Made by a program: the position numbers and the translations under genes. A DNA stretch of 64,000 bases from Mytilus trossulus (taxonomy: Eukaryota > Mollusca > Bivalvia > Mytilida > Mytilidae): the NCBI RefSeq assembly GCF_036588685.1, contig NC_086374.1:30682886-30746885 (forward strand), written 5' to 3'. The notes beneath the pieces are model-generated. The model was not told where the DNA came from. It worked only from the letters and a program-made list of their open reading frames with translations, and made no database searches. This document shows, piece by piece, positions 11,746 to 23,800 of the stretch (positions within the stretch are counted from its first letter, which is position 1; each line of letters starts with the position of its first letter).

Positions 11746-12411
11746 TAGAACGGTTGGAAACAAACGAAAATCGCCAAACGTTTGAATTGCGCACGCTTCT
11801 GTGATGAGATATCCATGAACTTATTTCCATTTGTTTTTCCAAACCTTTCTTATCATAAGCAGGCTCCTGCAAGAGTTGTTAGAAAAATGATGTCTGACAT
11901 AAAAACAACTCAATATTGCATACCCAAATGTGTTAGCAATGCAACATTTTCGAAGTCAGCAGACCATGACGAAGAAACCGAATAATCTTTATGAATATGA
12001 GATGTGGTTATAATGGTATAACTGCGTACAAAAAGCCTTGAAAAAAGAATGTCAAAAGCCATACCTAAATAAACTTTTCATATTTCCGCCAGACGCGCGT
12101 TTCGTCTACAAAAGACTCATCAGTGTCGCTCGAATCAAGGGGTCACTCAAACTAATACATGACTTACCAATAATGATCCTCTTTAAACTGAAGTAATCAC
12201 ACACTTACACATTTAAACTAATCAGAAGAGGAACAGGACCAAATGACTTCCATGAAAATCACATGTACAATACTATCAGCACAAAAAGGCTATATTGCGG
12301 CAAGATATTTGTTTATAAATTGAATCAACCCTCTAATGGAAATTGAAATTTTAACCAATCTCTTTATAAAATAAAAACATATGTCTAAAGATGAAAGCAA
12401 AAACAAAAGTA
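11746..12411. other. Intergenic between the LINE and KCTD-like copy 2
   Basis: Contains one recognisable block at 12080-12140, 'gccagacgcgcgtttcgtct' followed by 'aaaagactcatcagtg', a dispersed bivalve repeat; a related 'gcgcgtctggcgtac' piece sits at 59955. No gene. Confidence 0.5.
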
Positions 12412-12414
12412 AAT

Positions 12415-12420
12415 TTTATT
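12415..12420 (-). terminator. Poly(A) signal AATAAA
   Basis: AATAAA on the minus strand about 32 bases beyond the stop codon of KCTD-like copy 2. Confidence 0.5.
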
Positions 12421-12451
12421 AATTTATGATAAAAGGATTTTGTTATAAGTC

Positions 12452-13210
12452 TCAAATATCAGACTTCCAGGTAAATTCCAATGTCGTGCACGCTAGTGCG
12501 ATAAATACATCCCCATTAAATTCATATCTAAGGTAATCGTCAGGTTGATTACTGTAGGTACTTTTTAGTGTTAAAATATATCCATCATTTTTTAAGTCAT
12601 ACTGAAGAATGCGGAACAAATCTCTAGAATTTGATTGTGCATCACAAGGTATGCATACAGTTTTGGACACATTTTCTGGGGAACGGACCCATATAGTAAT
12701 TATATCTTCAAATGTTAATTTGGTTTTATATGTACCTTGAACTGGATTTTCTATTTTATACCAGATCACATAGACATGGCTTGTAGGTTGAAAGCTAATT
12801 CCAGATTGATCTACTACGTCCACTGTTGACAAGTGAGAAATTTTCTCTTTGATATCTCGATAATCTTTCATTTTATTTCTTAAATTATCTACAATGACTT
12901 CATCAGGAAAAAACGGTGGCAAACGTTTTAATTTATCAACGAGCGGTTTAATTCCAAAATATTCAGCTTCAATCAATACATTTTTTCGAACATCGATTGG
13001 AGGTAAAAAGTTCTCATCTCTAAGAAACTCCAAAACAAACTGGAAATATTTCCCGTTTCGGTCAATGAAGTAGTTGTCCTTATTATCTTTATCTAACTTG
13101 TGACGTCCACTAAACATCGCCCCTAACATAGAATCTGAGTACCTTATCAAGGTCGATAACCTTGTAGTGAATTTATAACCACCAATGTTTAGTCCAATAA
13201 CACCAGGGAG
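12452..13210 (-). CDS. Main exon of KCTD-like copy 2
   Basis: Acceptor TATTTCAG at 13212-13211, exon opening CTC CCT GGT (LPG) directly before VIGLNIGG; stop at 12452-12454. Confidence 0.9.
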   Translation of the reverse strand, partial: LPGVIGLNIGGYKFTTRLSTLIRYSDSMLGAMFSGRHKLDKDNKDNYFIDRNGKYFQFVLEFLRDENFLPPIDVRKNVLIEAEYFGIKPLVDKLKRLPPFFPDEVIVDNLRNKMKDYRDIKEKISHLSTVDVVDQSGISFQPTSHVYVIWYKIENPVQGTYKTKLTFEDIITIWVRSPENVSKTVCIPCDAQSNSRDLFRILQYDLKNDGYILTLKSTYSNQPDDYLRYEFNGDVFIALACTTLEFTWKSDI

Positions 13211-14580
13211 CTGAAATAAAATATACACTTTTGATACAGTGGATTAAGTATTTAAAAATAAACATCCATAAGCTAATAGATAATACAATTACTTATTATT
13301 GGCAATGTTTTAAACTTAATCATAAATTACATATTTGTGTTAATTGGGATCTATATGGACCAAAACCTGAATTGATAAAACAAAACACACCTCTATTCGG
13401 AGTCTTTTGTCATGCTTAATTTTCTGTTATCTTTTAAGCTAGTTGTTCACTCGTACTAAAATTATTTTACATTTTGTAGTATATAAAGCATTTTACACAG
13501 TCATATGATCAATTTGTTTTTGTTGTCAGCTGACTGTTGGTTGGTTGGTGTATTCACTTGACATTCAAACATTATCATATCTTAAATAGTGATATATATA
13601 TATAAGCAAATTTACAGACCTAACTTTGTTGGGTTGATGTTTAGACGAGTTGTATATATATATATATATATATATATGTTAGATCTGTAAATTTGCTTTC
13701 GCAAATTTTTGGTTCTTTCCTCGCCGGGATTCGAACCCATGCTACTGTGATATCGTGACACCAAATCGCCTGCACTGCAGCCGTCCCGCTAGACCACACG
13801 ACCACCTGGGCTCTCAAAAAAGAGCTTTCGGTGGGCATGTGTTACCTTTCCACGTCAGTTTTAATCTAGCGGCGTACTACAGTACATGATATATAAGGCA
13901 TGAAGATGTTATTGTTACAGATCAGCTAAATTATCTATAGTAAAGGATCCTACAAATTAATGTAAGATACAGTCACAGAAAATAATTATATTCATAAGTA
14001 CGTCTGAGTCAGTGACAACCCTACAACAGATGTATCCATCGGATCGCCATCAATGATGATGATACATGGCTGTGTACATAATGTATATACAACTCGTCTA
14101 AACATCAACCCAACAATGTTAGAAAGCAAATGTTTGGTTCTTCCCTCGCCGGGATTCGAACCCATGCTACTGTGATATCGTGACACCAAATCGCAAATCG
14201 TCTAAACATCAACCCAACAATGTTAGATCTGTATATATATATATTAAGAAAAACAAAATACTGGTATACAATTCAATTTAAGCGACTGTGCATATAAGAT
14301 GGTTATGTATCTGTAAACTTTGCAGATAAGAGAGTATGTATCTATTTATAAAACATTTCATTTTATATACAATAAATATGAGACTTATTTACCTTTAACA
14401 TCATATAAATAACTGCGAAAAAGGTAGATGCGAACGTCTGCTAAATCTATATATAATTAAACGAAATCATTTGAAGGACATTTTCTTTTGTATGCATAAA
14501 ATAAAAAGGGACAATAAAAAAATCGACGAACTTAAAATGAAAAAAAGATTTATACACATACATACCTTGTTTTCTTCCAT
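12452..14580 (-). CDS. KCTD-type BTB/POZ protein, copy 2 of a tandem pair
   Basis: Exons 14580-14566 (MEENK) and 13210-12452 join in phase 0 to 257 residues. The BTB/T1 domain reads VIGLNIGGYKFTTRLSTL, SDSMLGAMFSGRHKLD, YFIDRNGKYFQFVLEFLRDE and EAEYFGIKPLVDKL. It is clearly paralogous to the copy at 5.5-9.4 kb across BTB and C-terminal half (shared STVDV, LRNK.KDY and LEFTW landmarks) but ends at TWKSDI without that copy's tail. The 1.36-kb intron holds a SINE composite. Donor AAG|GTATGT and acceptor TTTCAG are good. The closest named relatives are KCTD7/KCTD14 (cullin-3 adaptor type); the biological role here is unknown. Confidence 0.87.
13590..14240 (-). mobile_element. tRNA-derived SINE composite with (TA)n
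   Basis: On the minus strand a tRNA-like head has an A box TGGTCTAGCGG (13796-13786) and a B box GGATTCGAACC as read on the plus strand (13727-13737), i.e. GGTTCGAATCC. The ~400-bp body (including 'gacgtacttataaatataat' and 'taggatcctttactatag' on the plus strand of the 40.7-kb copy) recurs at 40680-41060. A second, partial tRNA head lies at 14120-14190. A TA microsatellite sits at 13653-13677. The tRNA-like part is not a functional tRNA: it lies inside a repeat and in an intron. Confidence 0.75.
14566..14580 (-). CDS. 15-base first coding exon (MEENK) of KCTD-like copy 2
   Basis: ATG GAA GAA AAC AAG followed by GTATGT, phase 0, matching the MEGNE exon of the paralogue in length, phase and composition. 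Confidence 0.62.
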
Positions 14581-16749
14581 CTGGAAAGTTTATCAAATTT
14601 ACTGACGCTCTTCTTGTAATCGTGTCACAAAAAAAACTCGTTTAAACGTACTTCCTGATTGATAAAAAAAAGTTATACTTCCTTACTACCTAGAAGGAAC
14701 ACTTGAGAACCTTGGAATGCATCAATCCGGCAATTCAAAATATCAGATCGAAATAATTACTTACTAATATTTAATTATAATACCTAATGGCTTATTATGA
14801 TTAGCTAACAGGAATCTCGCGTCATTCTGCAATCACCTTTATAGAATCATAATATTAAATGTTTCACGAACTTCCACAATAAAGTGCACATGTAAATTAA
14901 AGGAAAAAAATGAAATGAATCGTGTTTTCATGATCCTAGCAAGAGTTGTAATTATAAGTGCTAGTATTGATTGCTTCTTTGATTTATTTTATAGGGTTGT
15001 AAAAGAGATGACCGTGTCTACAATTATAGAATAAAGCGCTACAAATGCAACACCCAATTAAATTTACAAAAAGAATGAAACATTAATGAAATAACTCTTT
15101 TTAATACTTGGTATGTCAGTGACATTATTTGTGTATATCATTTGAAATACATGGTGGGACTTTATATCAAAAATAGAGCATAACATAACCCAGAAGCGAA
15201 TAGATATTTACATATCTAACAAATCTAACGTCTACATTTCTTGATGAAATGTAAATCCAAAAAGCACTTTAGACGATTGCAATTTAAAAAGTATTGTTTT
15301 TCACTTATTTGGTTCTAAAAATTTAATTCAAACCAATCTTTCATTTTTTGTCCCGTTTATAACAAATGAACACACACGAAATTTCAATATATTGTTTGCT
15401 ATCCATGCAATCCATTGGGTTCCCCTGGTGTTTGGCCGGCAGTGCTTACCACTATGAAGTACTCTTTTTGTCAGGTATAATGTTCAGGTCTTCTTAAGCT
15501 TTGTATCTCTTTTCTTCTGACGATCATATCAGAATGGATTGGAGTTTTACTTTCAGTGGCAAATATAACAAGCATATCAATACTAGTACATGTTAGTGTC
15601 ATATGAATAGTAGGTCTGTTTAGTATAAAGCTGACATGATGAGGAAGATTTAAAAAGAGGTAGTTCATAAGGGTCTATTAAAGTTCACATACGGAAATTC
15701 AATCCGACCTGGACACATATTTTTAAGTTCGAGTTTACTCATAAATGCCTCGAGTGATTATCGGAGAAGCAGCAAATATCCATTACCCAAGAACAAGCCT
15801 TCGGAATGACATAGACACACTGAACCATGATAGTGGTTATACCTTTCTTTTGAATCTTTCTGATTATTATTTCGCGTCTTGAATATGCATGATTATCAAT
15901 AATAATAAATCAAGCAATCAACCCTGCATCATATTTATCTTGACAAACTATTTTTTAAGCGGGTTTTGCCCTTCAACCGACTAAATCTAAACAGTATCGC
16001 AGTCCTTAATTCACGGTAAAGCCTTGCGTCACAACTATTTATTTTATCATCATATCCACTCTTTCCTTTTACTTTACGTTTAATGAAAATGGTGCAATAA
16101 AGTTCTTATTTTGCATAATTTTTCACTGAATGGTGAAGTTTTAAAAAATGTGTGTTTTGAATTCAATGTAACGCAAAAACAAAAAGAAAAAACAAGTAGA
16201 TTTAAATTCAAAATGTAACATCAAATGAACTTGTGACATCACGGTTAATTTTCTTTAGCGCTTTTATTTTTGTGAAAATCATATTTATGGATAGTTTTTG
16301 TACCCGAAAATACTGAGCACATGTTATTATTAATTAAATAATGTACAGCATTTTTTTGTTTGAACATGCATACATATGATTCAGTATTAAATGATATGTG
16401 TTTGTGGGGCTTGCATGTGCTCCATGCAAAATTGTTATATTTTATACAATATAATTGATTTTTTTAAAATCTTTTGACCGTTAATTCGCCAAAAATATTT
16501 CAAAGATCCATTGGAAATGTATATGCCTGACAATAACTATTATCTTTAAACTAAAATGTACTAATTTTGTAACACTTCATTTTCGTATATACCAAGAAGT
16601 GACATTTTCGAACCTCTTTTGTGTAAAGCACATTTTATATTGGTAATTGAATCAACAAATGCATCAGAAATTATAACCTTTCATCCAAAATTTATCTTAT
16701 GTAATTGCAACATATGTATTTACTCAACACATCTGAAATTTTTTTTACA
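14581..16749. other. Intergenic, nothing recognised
   Basis: AT-rich sequence between KCTD-like copy 2 and the 3' end of the PH-HSP70 gene. No exon, repeat or RNA gene that I can support. Confidence 0.45.
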
Positions 16750-16760
16750 AAAAAATAAGC

Positions 16761-16788
16761 TTTATTTAGTGAAATAAAACTTTTTATT
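16761..16788 (-). terminator. Two AATAAA poly(A) signals
   Basis: AATAAA at 16788-16783 and 16766-16761 on the minus strand, 45-75 bases beyond the stop codon of the PH-HSP70 gene. Confidence 0.55.
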
Positions 16789-16833
16789 TCTACACATTCC
16801 CTTTATCAACACAATATGTTCAGTATATCAAAA

Positions 16834-17837
16834 TTAATTCAAAAATAAACAACGTGCCGAAAATCTATGCCCAAGTTTTTCGATAACAGCTGTTACCTTA
16901 AACTCAGTTTCATCACATGATACAATTATACTTATTTCTGTCAATTGACTAAGTGCTGGAATTTTAGCCTCAATTTTTCCAATTTGGGTACAGTTGTTTT
17001 CTGCAATAGTACTCGGAGCTTCATCATCTTCGCAAGTTAAAATCCCAATCTGAAAGTCTGTCAGTTCTTCACTTGTAACACTGAAACTATATTGTGCTAC
17101 TTCTTCACCTATAAGTATTGGGGTTCCTTTACATATTAGTGGAAGAAAATGAAGTTCGTTATAAAATTCTGTGCGCACAGGAGGTGTTTCCATCTTCTGA
17201 ATCATTTTCAATCCATTAGGTACTGCCAAGCCATAATGAAAACGGGCCAAGCGGCCAATAATAGGTCGACTCTCATGGCCCATTATAACGGCACCTTTCA
17301 AAACTATAATTTCAGGTGTAAAGGGACAGATAATGTCATATTTATTAAACGTTGTCTTGATTGTTTCCTTTAACATTTCACAGGAAGCGTATCCACCAAC
17401 AAGCAACAGAGCTTTCACATTGCGTGTTTCATCTCTTGCTAAAACTTTTGAAAGATGAGTGCACACTTGCTTGATCGAACTTTCAAATACTATCGAAATA
17501 TCCTTGGGATTGATATAAACTTTCCCCCCTGATATTTGTCCTGCTGTAGATGTCACATTTGTGTTTTCACTCATATCATACGGAAGTTTGAAAATAGCTT
17601 TTGTACCGGGGCTTATTTTCATTTTTCCTTCTTCTATTGCCTTCAAGAGCTCCAACTGTGCAGATGTGTACTTCTTCATACATTGATCAAATAAGGCATT
17701 GCCAAATATAGATCGGATTAGTTTCCATATTCTTTCGTTGATCATGTTTCCACCCCATGGACCCCCGGATGCATGGTAAATCTCCTGGAGCTGTCCTGTT
17801 TCCGTTACTTCGTTACATGTTATATCTACTGTACCAC
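16834..17837 (-). CDS. PH-HSP70 last exon: ATPase phosphate-2 to C-terminus
   Basis: Acceptor TTGATAG, 1004 bases. Completes DLGGGTVDIT, then HASGGPWGGNMINERIWKLI, VKALLLVGGYASCEMLK and TPEIIVLKGAVIMG; ends at the stop at 16834-16836. The C-terminus (EISIIVSCDETEFKVTAVIE) matches the HSPA12 beta-rich tail. Confidence 0.92.
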
Positions 17838-20800
17838 CTATCAAATGATATGATATTACATTCTCAGTACAACACGTCAGCAAGCTTATATTTATAACAA
17901 TATTCACAAATATTTGAATTTACGGTTTGAAATTTCAGAGACAAACAGATGAAGGTTGATAATTACATGTATGTCTGTTTGTTTTATTTTACATATCGTT
18001 TTTAATATAATGGAATTGTATGCGACTGTCATACAAGTGAGAAGTTTAGCTAACAATCAATACAAGGTTTAATCCACCATTTTCGACATGATAAATGAAT
18101 ATACCAAGTCAGGAATACAACAGTTGTTATTTAGTTTGATGTGTTTGAGCTTTTTTACTTTGTCATTTGACTACGGACTCTCCGTTTTGATATTTCCTCG
18201 GAGTTCAGTATTTTTGTTATTTAACTTTTAATTTCAGAAACTTACAGTGTTTGCACTGTAATATACATTATGGGTTACTACAATTATATTGATACCGCCA
18301 TTACAAATGTATAACTTTGTTGTTATATGAATTACTTTGTTTTTGATACGTGAAATGAAAATAGATATGCTGTATGGATTTCTTTAAAGTATGTTAGATA
18401 TTTTAGATGACAGGTAAAACAGTTTCCATGACCTGATTTTCGGATGTTCATGGAAAAGAAATGCAAGTATGCAGAATGTAAGAAAACTCGATATGTTTAA
18501 ATATTTACAACAACAAAAGTATTATATACACCTCGCCATAAGTTAAGCAACACCTGATAATTTCAGAATCGTTTTTTTACTGAATTCATAACTTATCGAA
18601 TTATTGATACAATGAACTGAACTTGTGTTTTTATTAGAAAACACATATAATGTTTTTTGAAAAGTGAAAGTTTGAACTGTTTTCATGATTGAACTTTTGA
18701 CTGTTTAATTTTGAGCAAATGGCAAAATAGACTACAGGATAAAGTTTTAACTTTAACTGAAGTTTTTATAAAGTTTGCTCTGCACTGTACATACTATTCT
18801 TTTCAAAACTCGAAAGTGACAATTGGTGAATAAATTTAAGTTCAATATAGGTCAGTAGCGATTGTATCCTCCACGCTTCCGGAAAAAATCAGCCACACGT
18901 CGTCTAGTGCTTTGAACTAATTGTCGTAATGTTCTAACATAATTTCTTTGCCATTCATCAATCAAGGCTGCTCGTCATTCCTGAGAATTCTTACTAGCTG
19001 GAACCCTGTTGTTGACTTCTCGAGCAATATCATCTCAAACATGCTAAATGGAAACCATATCCGGTGGTATGGGTGGCCAAGGAATAGTGGAAATCGCCTC
19101 CTGACGTAAATCATCGGATACAATGCGTTCTCTGTGTGGTCTAGCATTATCGTCCATGAATATCGGTCTAGTTGCAAGATTGTTATTGTCAAAATGTGGC
19201 ACAACGATATATCAAATGGCTTTATCGCGATATTTTTAACCCGTTATAGTCCCATCCAGACCATTACAGTCAGTTTTTCAGTCGAATACAAAGCATCCCC
19301 AAACTGCCAAACCCCCACAAACAAACGCGCATGTGCCCATCAATATGATGTAGGAGAAATCTGCACTCGTCAGACCAATGGACTTGACGCCATTGTCTCA
19401 AAGTCCAATTGCGGTGACCACGTGACCACTGATGTCGAGCTTGACGATCCCTTAGAGTCAGCAATGGTCTTTTGACTGGTCTACAGGCACGAAAATTGAC
19501 ACAATTTAGTCTGCGGTTAACAGTTGCATTTCATCGCACTAAACTTGGAAGGTAAAAACGTGTATGTAGCTTTCGAAAAACCGTTTTTAAATGTATCTAG
19601 GAATAGAATTCAGACCTGAATTTGTACAAGTCGATTAACAATAGATTAAAAATATATATGAAACAAAGCAGTATCAAATTTTATTGAAAAACAAATATTA
19701 GAAGCAAAAACATTTAGGTGTTGCTTTACTTTTGGCGAGGTGTATATATTTCTCGTAAGAAGATCAGTTTCTTAATTGGATTGTTAATAAATGGTAACGG
19801 GTTTTTTTGCATGCATATTCAGCCTTCATCGAAATTGAACGCTTTTATGCAGGACTATTTTAGTAGACTTCAAACTAACCATAAAGTTGCATAGAAAAAA
19901 GTTTACCTCCAAGGTCTACGACAAGGAATTGAGATCCCGATTTAAACACTTCCAAGTTTGCATCTTCGCCTGTTACGCTCTTCTCTACTTCTACATATTT
20001 ACAGAATACAGCTGCTGCCTCTGGTTCTAGTACAAGAGTGAGGAGCTCTTGGTTTATGCCTGCCTGATCAAAAAGATATATTGTGTTTAAAAGTATAGTC
20101 TGTTTCAAAATAAATCTTGAAATAACGCAAATGTATGACATTACAATTAACAAATGTAGGAAACTGCTTCTCAAATTTCACAAATATATATATAAAAACA
20201 ATCCGTCAATTGGATCAAAACAATGATTTTTAACCACAAATACTTGTATCTGAATAAAACTATCTAGAAAACGTGAGATGGGAGACTTGTGAAATTTATA
20301 CTATGTTGTTTTCATGTGTTACATCACTAGGTCGATACCTCTACTGATGTTCCATAAGTTCTCGAAGGTTCTGTAATCAATACTTTGGTACTGACATGAT
20401 TTATAACAAACCTTTCTAAAATTTGGCGCACAACGTTAGCTCAAGAAAAATAAAATATTGCGTTCCCGCTAATATTTCAAAGTTCCAATACTACGTTTCA
20501 AGAAACTTAAAGTATACGTTTCTATAATTTGTATAAACGTATTTACATTTTTGGTATTTAGCTGAATCTTGCCTCCGAATGACCTTATATCACCTCCAAA
20601 TAACCTTTTGACGTCAAGCAACAATCACTTTTTAGTTGTGACGTCACATGTTTTGAATTATGAAGTCAAAGTTTACGGGAACCTGTGTGATGTTATGTAA
20701 TGGCGGACAAATTTGCATACAAGTGTAAATACGTCTAATATTACTTTTCAGGAAATTTACCTGGTAGTAAATTATAAATATTTGAATATCGGACTTGAAA

Positions 20801-23800
20801 ACAATTAGATTTGAACCCTAACAAAACTGAAAGTTTCACTTTAGTGTTTACTGTTGATTCGGGAATCGTTATATTTTCATGTTTCACCAATTTGGAATGT
20901 GCCGAGTCTGTTCATGCCCACTTGAACGAGCAGTCTTACCGCTGGGAAAAATGCAAAGAATGAAGGAAATATAGTTAAAAACACTTATAAATAACAATGA
21001 GTCTGCGGGATATATTTTAGGAAATGATACACTATCTGTGCATATATCGACTCCTTTGAGGTTGCTTTTTTGTTGCTTCAGAACGCACAATTTTTGGGAT
21101 CAACTGTACGCGGCGGTTATTCCCCGTAAAGTATGTCTAATGTTTTAAAGTATTCACCATTTCATTTTTTAAAAAGAAATCTGTTCGAAAAAACGTAACA
21201 ATCTTCTATCTCTATAATTATGAATAGCTTTGAATTAACCGCAATACACATTACTAAGTATCTAACTAAAAGTCGAAATATTTCAACAAGACATTTCGGA
21301 TCGTTCATTAAATATCTAATTTGGAGCTTTACCTATTTCCAATCCATTATAAACGTTAAAATGTAACGCCATTGTTTTGATTCATTAAGCACACAACGAT
21401 TTAAATCTAAAGACATTTGAAACAAGTACTCTGTCTGGAGTATCTTCCACTATATGCTCTTTATATCACACTTCATATGACAGTTGTTTTTCATGTGTTT
21501 GATGTGTTTAAGCTTTTAATTTTGTCATTTGACAAAGAACTTTTCGTTTAGAATTTTCTTAGAATTTCCCTATTTTTTTTATTTTTTTTCTATTTTCTTT
21601 GTTGTTTTTATAATGTATCAATTTGAATTCAGCTTTTTATAGACCAGAACTATTATCAACCGGAAGAAGTTGCTCTATAGATAAATTTGCCGAATCAAAG
21701 GCAGTTCGTGTACTGTTCCATTTCCGGGGCTAAAAATCCCATATTGAATGACACTTATCTATCAAAAACAATAGTTTATCAAAAATTATACACGTACTTT
21801 TTTTTTAGCAAAGTGTGAAATGAAAAGGTAATAGTTTTTTATACCTTGGTAGAACAATGAAAATAGACATACCTTTGTAGCTGCTTCTCTCATAAACTGC
21901 CGAGCCGATTCATTCCAAATTGCAGGAACTGTTATCATCCAATGTATCTGCTCTTCTGTGAGCCCACGCACTGCCTCTTCAGCTCGTACGAAAACTTTAT
22001 TCTTTATATATTCAATGCAACAAGCAAAGATATCAGATGCTTTCATTTCTCGTCCATTAATATCTTCAAGCATCATATCTTTATCTATACCCTGCATTAG
22101 ATAGAAATACATATGCTGTAACATATCTATGACAAAAATTATTGGGCAAACAACAACACAAATACTGGTTTTTTTTTTGGTACTGATATCATCAAAAACC
22201 ATTCTCTTTTTTATTTCAAATTTTGCAAATACATAAGTAAGAATGCATGATACTTCATATCTCACAGTTGATACGGTATTCCAGGTCTTGCAGAGAGTTT
22301 CTGCTTGCGAGGAAGGTTTAAACAAAAGTTTCATAAGGTTTAAACAAAAGTTTCATAACGTTTTAATTAAAAGAAATATGTCTAAAACATTAACGGAACT
22401 ATCATGATTGAATATCAGTGTCAAAGATAACCATCTGTACTCTCTTAATCCAATGTGACATACCCACATGCGTCTTATCTTTGCAGTTTACTTACTATGA
22501 GGAACACGAGAAGTAGAACATATTAAAGGGATATTCAAACTTGATGGCTAAGTGACAACGCTTTGACAAAAAACAAAAAAACAAAAAAACAAAAAGAATC
22601 GAAATTATAAAAAAAACTCAACATAAAAACCAAAAGACAGAGAAACACGAACCCTCAGAAACCGGTAGTGATCTTATGTGAACCCGTTAAGCAGATCATG
22701 CTTCATTTATTAAACCATCATGTTGCAATGTTGTTCATGAAAATTCAAACTAAGTGATTAATTTTATACGGGTAGTTCTTATCCGATAATACGAGTATAA
22801 GGTTATGATTTCAACAATTGTGACATATTTGTTGACCTCTGTGAAACAGACATTCCAAAAACAGTCACCAACTCGTGATGCCGAAAAAATAAGGAAGGAT
22901 TTTTTTTAACTTCATCACTATTTTTCTTTAGATCAGCAACCCTCTCTCAAGAGAATCATGATAGAAAATGCAAGCAGTAAAATATCATATCGACTGGGAT
23001 ATATGTACCCAATATGCAGGAGTTGATAAAATGTTACTACAAAGAAATGGAAAATTAACCACTGGGAAGCTAAAACAAACTTCTGCCACGAGAAAAAAAA
23101 ATCAAATCAACCTTCTGGAACACCTTATTTCCTGCCTGATTTTATACAAAAAATGTTTTTTGTTGTTTTTTCTTTACTTTCAAGAGATGTAAATAATTCC
23201 ATATTAAGTTGTCAAGTTTAATGGTAAATTATTAAAGATGAACTAGTACCTGGATTTCGAATTTGGAAATATCTTATAGTTAACCAAGAGGCATTCAACA
23301 GTCTGCTTTTGTATGATGCGTAAGCTTCTGATATGTAAACTAGCGAAACAAGAATAGTGTATAATATACGAATAAACGGACAAAAAAAAGACATGGAGTT
23401 GTCAACATATGACAATCAACGTTAGACAAGTGTCCTCACAATAACTCAATATCTACACAGACCATACACACTTATTGATTGACAATTGTGAAAAGTTGCA
23501 TGGTTTATATTTTGATGACAGGCACATGCAAGTAGTTATAATCGTAACACCTTCTTTGTGTAAAGCTGCATTTTGAATCGACGAAAATAGAACCATTCTT
23601 TTTCATTTTCATTTTCATCGAAGGCAAGTTCTTCATACTGTTGTCGAGCCATTTCTCCAAAAGCTGCAAACTGACCAGCTGGGTTCATAAGGACAATGGT
23701 TGGAGACTTTCTTGTAGTGGAACCCTTAAAGTCTAAATGTTGCGTGTGTATATTGAGTGGATTCAATTTATAATCAGAAAGCATAGAAAAAGCGCAACCA

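Noticed and set aside
19134-19475. Plus-strand frame of 113 codons
   Set aside because: It is antisense to the Tc1 transposase remnant.
20884-21090. Minus-strand frame between HSP70 exons 13 and 14
   Set aside because: Exons 13 and 14 already join in phase with a continuous HSPA12 alignment; the frame has no recognisable content.
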